A DNA stretch of 64,000 nt from Acidimicrobiia bacterium (GTDB lineage Bacteria > Actinomycetota > Acidimicrobiia > IMCC26256 > PALSA-610): positions 62,001-126,000 of the forward strand of contig BPGH01000002.1 of the NCBI GenBank assembly GCA_026002935.1, given 5' to 3'. Positions 59,877 through 64,000 of this stretch are shown piece by piece. Under the pieces are notes generated by a model that saw only the letters and a program-made list of their open reading frames with translations, ran no database searches and was not told where the DNA came from. How positions within the stretch are numbered: position 1 is the stretch's first letter; every line of letters begins with the position of its first letter. The position numbers were made by a program, and so were the translations under genes.

Positions 59877-61220
59877 ATGGCCAGGACACGGTTGCGGGTG
59901 TTCGCCGCGGTCTGCGCGCTGGCACTCCTCGCCGCAGCGTGCGGCGACGACGGCGGCGACGACACGGGCGACGCGACGCCGGGCGACACGGCAGAAGCCG
60001 CCGACATCGACTACGAGGCGATCGGCCTGTGGGACGACGGGCCGTGCGACGAGTCGCTCGAACCGCTACGCGTCGGGCTGATGACGGTCTTCGAGTCGCC
60101 GGTGCTGTCGCTGAAGGACCAGGCGGACGCACTCGAGGCGGCAGCCGAGGCGTTCAACGCCCGCGGCGGCGCGAACGGCGCGTGCATCGAGGTGCACACC
60201 TGCGACGACGGCGCCAACGTCGACCAGGCCGTCGCGTGCGTGCGCGAGCTCGACGAGGCGGGCGTCGTCGTCACCGTCAACGACCAGGGCACCGCGGGCC
60301 AGGCCGACGTGTCCGCCGCGATGCAGGAGGCCGGGATCCCGCGCGTCGCCGGCAACGTCGTCTCCGAGGACTGGGGGGACCCCAACGCCTACCCGCTCGA
60401 CGCCTCCGGCACCGGCGTGACGTTCCTGATGCCGCAGGCACTCGTCGAGCAGGGTGTGACGGAGATCGGCCTCGTACGGGTCGACCTCGCCGCCGCCTCC
60501 GCGCTGCTCGGGCTGCTCGGCGACCTGTACGCGGACGAGGGGGTCACCTTCCCGTTCGAGGCGCCGGTTCCCGCGGGCACCACCGACTACAGCCAGTTCA
60601 TCCTCGGCGCCCAGGACGCCGGCGTCGGCGGCATCGCGCTCGTGCTCGGCGAGCAGGAAGCGGTGCAGGTGGCGCGGGCCGGCCAGCAGCTCGGCACCGA
60701 CCTCCTCGTGAGCGCGAGCCTCGGCAGCTTCTCGCACTCCTCGGTGACGGAACTCGGTGACTTCGCCGAGCAAATGGTGTTCCTGTGGTCGTTCCCGCCG
60801 GCGACCCACGAACTACCGGTGTACGAGGCGTTGCGGGCCGACCTCGCGGCCTCCGGCATCGACTCGCTCCAGCCCGCGAACCTCAAGGCGAGCCCGATGC
60901 GCTCGTGGATCGGGCTCTACGCACTGCTGCGGATGATCCGCGACGCGAACATGACCGAGTTCACCCGCGAGGGCATCACCGAGATGCTGCGCACCGCCCA
61001 GGACGTGCCGATGCTCGGCATCTTCGGCGACGAGGACTGGACGCCGAACCAGGACCACCCCGGCCTGTTCAAGCGGGCCGGGACCAACCACTGGCAGGTC
61101 TGGACCTGGGACCCCGACGCCGACAGCGTCGCAGGCGAGGGCAACTTCGTCCCCGGCGCGGCGTTCAGCTTCGACGACGTGCTGTGCGGCTCGCCGTTCG
61201 GCGCGCCCGGTCCCTGCTGA
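59877..61220 (+). CDS. Branched-chain amino-acid-type ABC transporter substrate-binding protein (lipoprotein)
   Basis: MARTRLRVFAAVCALALLAAACGDDGGDD lipobox; LRVGLMTVFESPVLSLKDQADALEAAAEAFNARGGANGACIEVHTCDDGANVDQAVACVREL. Confidence 0.9.
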   Translation: MARTRLRVFAAVCALALLAAACGDDGGDDTGDATPGDTAEAADIDYEAIGLWDDGPCDESLEPLRVGLMTVFESPVLSLKDQADALEAAAEAFNARGGANGACIEVHTCDDGANVDQAVACVRELDEAGVVVTVNDQGTAGQADVSAAMQEAGIPRVAGNVVSEDWGDPNAYPLDASGTGVTFLMPQALVEQGVTEIGLVRVDLAAASALLGLLGDLYADEGVTFPFEAPVPAGTTDYSQFILGAQDAGVGGIALVLGEQEAVQVARAGQQLGTDLLVSASLGSFSHSSVTELGDFAEQMVFLWSFPPATHELPVYEALRADLAASGIDSLQPANLKASPMRSWIGLYALLRMIRDANMTEFTREGITEMLRTAQDVPMLGIFGDEDWTPNQDHPGLFKRAGTNHWQVWTWDPDADSVAGEGNFVPGAAFSFDDVLCGSPFGAPGPC

Positions 61221-61292
61221 TCCGTTGAGCGGGAGCGTGGGGGCCCTCGGGCCCCCACGCTCGCACCCGGTGCGCGAGGAGGGCCGGCGACA

Positions 61293-64000
61293 GTGCAGTC
61301 GTTCCTGCAGTTCCTGATCATCGGGCTGGGCGCCGGGGCCACCTACGCCCTCTTCGCACAGGGCGCGGTGCTCGTGTACCGCGGTTCGGGACTGGTGAAC
61401 TTCGCGCAGGGGGCGATCGGGACGCTCGCCGCCTACGTCGCGTTCGTCGACCTCGTCGACGAACGCGGATGGGGGCCCTTCCCGGCCCTGGGCGCCTCGG
61501 TGGTCGTCGCCGCCGCGGTGTCGCTCCTGTTCCAGGCGTCGGTCCTTCGCGTCCTGCGGGGCGCGGCGCCGATCGTGCGCGTCATCGCGACGATCGCGCT
61601 CGTGGGGCTGCTGCAGGCCGTCGTCGCGAAGCGCTACGGCGTCGCGAACCGTCCGGTCGACACGTACCTGCCCGATGACGTGTTCCGATGGGGCGACGTG
61701 ACCGTTCAGGAGGAGCGCCTCTACCTCGTCGGCATCACCGTCGCGGTCACGGCCGCGCTGTGGGCCTGGACGCGCTACACCCGCATCGGCATGGCGATCA
61801 ACGCGAGCGCGCAGAACGAGCGCGCCGTCCAGACGCTCGGCTGGTCCCCCGACCGGCTCGCCGCGATCACCTGGGGCCTCGGCGGCGCGATCGCCGGGCT
61901 CGCCGCGGGCCTCGCCGCCCCGCTCACCGGGTTGTCGGCGACGACCTTCACCGTCGTCGTGACGGTCGCCGGCCTCGGCGCCGCGCTCCTCGGCGGTTTC
62001 CACTCGTTCCCCCTCACGTTGCTCGGCGGGCTGATCATCGGCGTGGGCGAGTCGATGGCGACGCTCTACGGCGGCGACGTGCAGGACCTCCTCAACCAGG
62101 ACCTCATCACCGGGCTCAACCGGCTCCCCGCGTTCCTCGTCATCTTCTTCGTGGTCGTGATCCGCGGGCACGGACTGCCGCTGCGCTCGCACGTCGCGGA
62201 GCGGTTGCCCCGCCTCGGCACCGGCGCGATCAGCGTCCGGGGCCTGCTCCTCGCGAGCGCGCTCGCGTTCGCGCTCCTCTTCGGCGTCATGGACGATGAC
62301 TGGGCCCAGGCGACCTACATCTCGATCGCGACCGGGATCATGGTGCTGTCGATCGTGGTGCTCACCGGCTACGCGGGGCAGATCTCGCTCGCGCAGTGGG
62401 CACTCGCGGGGATCGGCGCGCTCATCGCCGGGCGCTTCGTGCGGGCCGGGGTCCCCACGGAGCTGGCGATCCTGCTCGGCGTCGTGCTCACGATCCCCGT
62501 CGGGCTCGTGTTCGCGATCCCGGCGTTGCGCACCCGCGGGGTCAACCTCGCGGTCGTGAGCCTCGGCCTCGGGTTCCTCGTGTCGGAGGTCGTGTTCGCG
62601 AACCCCTCGTACCTCGGCAACCGCATCGACGGCGGGACGCGCATCGGCCGTATCGAACTGTTCGGCCTCGAGGTCGACGCCTTCAACCACCCACACGCCT
62701 GGGCGGCGGTGAACCTGATCTGCTTCGTCGTGCTCGGGATCGCCGTCGCGAACCTGAGGCGTTCGCGGACCGGCCGGCGGCTCGTCGCGGTGCGCACCAA
62801 CGAGCGGGCGGCCGCATCGCTCGGCATCTCGGTGTTCGGCGTGAAGCTCTACGCCTTCTCCGTGTCCGCCGCGCTCGCCGCCGTCGCCGGCATCCTCGTC
62901 GCGTTCCGGGGCCAGGTCGTCACCTACACCGAGTTCAACGTGTTCGCGTCGATCAACACGTTGGGCAACGCGGTGATCGGCGGCCTCGGGTACGCGCTCG
63001 GCGCGGTCTTCGCGGCGCCGAACGCGATCGGCGGCTGGGGTACGCGCGTCATCGAGGACTGGATCGGCCTCGGCGCACAGTGGGACGTCATCATCGGCGC
63101 GCTCGTCGTCTTCCTGATCCTGATCGCGCACCAGAACGGCGTCGCCGACGTCGTCGTGCACGGCCGGCGGCTGTGGGAGCGGCTGCGGCTGGTGCCGCGA
63201 CCGCGCCCGCACCCCCCGCTCCCGGAGGCCGACACGCGGCCGGTCGCCCCGGCGACCCTCTCGGTCTCCGGCCTGACCGTGCGCTTCGGCGCCGTCGTCG
63301 CGGTCGACGGCGTGACCTTCGACGTGCGCCCCGGCGAGGTCGTCGGCCTGATCGGGCCGAACGGTGCCGGCAAGACGACCGTCATCGACGCGGTCACCGG
63401 GTTCGTCCCCGCCGCGGCAGGCACCATCCTCCTCGACGACCGCCCGCTCGACCGCCTGAACGCCACCCAGCGGGCCCGGCTCGGGCTGCGCCGGTCGTTC
63501 CAGTCGCTCGAGCTGTTCGACGACGTCAGCGTCGAGGAGAACATCCGCGCCGGCAGCGACCTGCGTGCCTCCCGCCGCTCCTGGATCACCGACCTGGTGT
63601 GGCCCGGGCGCCACGACCTCACCCCCACGGCCGTCGCCGCGGTGCGGCGTTCGAGCTCGAGGACGACCTCGACACCCTCTGCGAGGAGCTGCCCTACGGT
63701 CGCCGGCGCCTCGTCGGCATCGCCCGCACCGTCGCGTCCGGCCCGTCGGTCGTGCTGCTCGACGAACCCGCCGCGGGCCTCGACGAGCGCGAGAGCGCCG
63801 AGCTCGCCCGCCTCATCCGCGGGCTCGCGGACGACCGCGGCATGGCCGTGCTGCTCGTCGAGCACGACGTCGGCCTCGTGATGTCGACCTGCGACCGGGT
63901 CGTCGTCCTCGACTTCGGGCAGGTGATCGCACAGGGCACCCCCGAGGAGATCCGCACCGACCAGGCCGTGCGCGACGCCTATCTCGGCCACGCCGAGCAG
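61293..64000 (+). CDS. Fused Liv-type ABC transporter: LivH-like plus LivM-like permeases plus LivG-like ATPase; frame break ~63645; runs off window
   Basis: LGAGATYALFAQGAVLVYRGSGLVNFAQGAIGTLAAYVAF; VLTGYAGQISLAQWALAGIGALIAGRF; LIGPNGAGKTTVIDAVTGF Walker A; LVGIARTVASGPSVVLLDEPAAGLD in +1 frame. Confidence 0.9.

Noticed and set aside
60813-63614. 933-aa reverse ORF opposite the Liv permease
   Set aside because: Antisense GC shadow with D/H/R-rich composition; sense strand encodes TM helices

Overview
64 kb of high-GC actinobacterial chromosome, most like Acidimicrobiia (inferred from gene content; no database search was run). The backbone is catabolic and housekeeping: sulfatase, haloalkane dehalogenase, epoxide hydrolase, P450, SDR, thiolase plus OB-fold partner, several amidohydrolases, a mec/cysO/cysM/sua5/murI/MBL/rph/rdgB block, smpB, tmRNA, thioredoxin, NDH-2 and a fused Liv-type ABC transporter. 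Five ordinary tRNA or tmRNA genes are readable (Arg-TCT, His-GTG, Lys-CTT, Leu-TAG, ssrA). The clearest accessory region is a ~3.8 kb island in the 3' end of tRNA-Lys, bounded by exact 36-bp direct repeats (13085-13120 and 16901-16936). It carries an HNH gene, an uncharacterised overlapping two-gene unit, a decayed IS3-like element with perfect 15-bp inverted repeats, and a class II (serine-like) tRNA whose anticodon loop reads GAA (Phe). Also notable: three 42-bp inverted-repeat units (GTGGTCACC-N24-GGTGACCAC) in the divergent epoxide hydrolase/SDR intergenic region; a probable yybP-ykoY (Mn2+) riboswitch before a GDT1/TMEM165-type gene; and a dense run of frameshifted genes from ~27.7 to ~45.6 kb that looks like local sequence error. 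Start codons are inferred, and coordinates of frameshifted genes are approximate.
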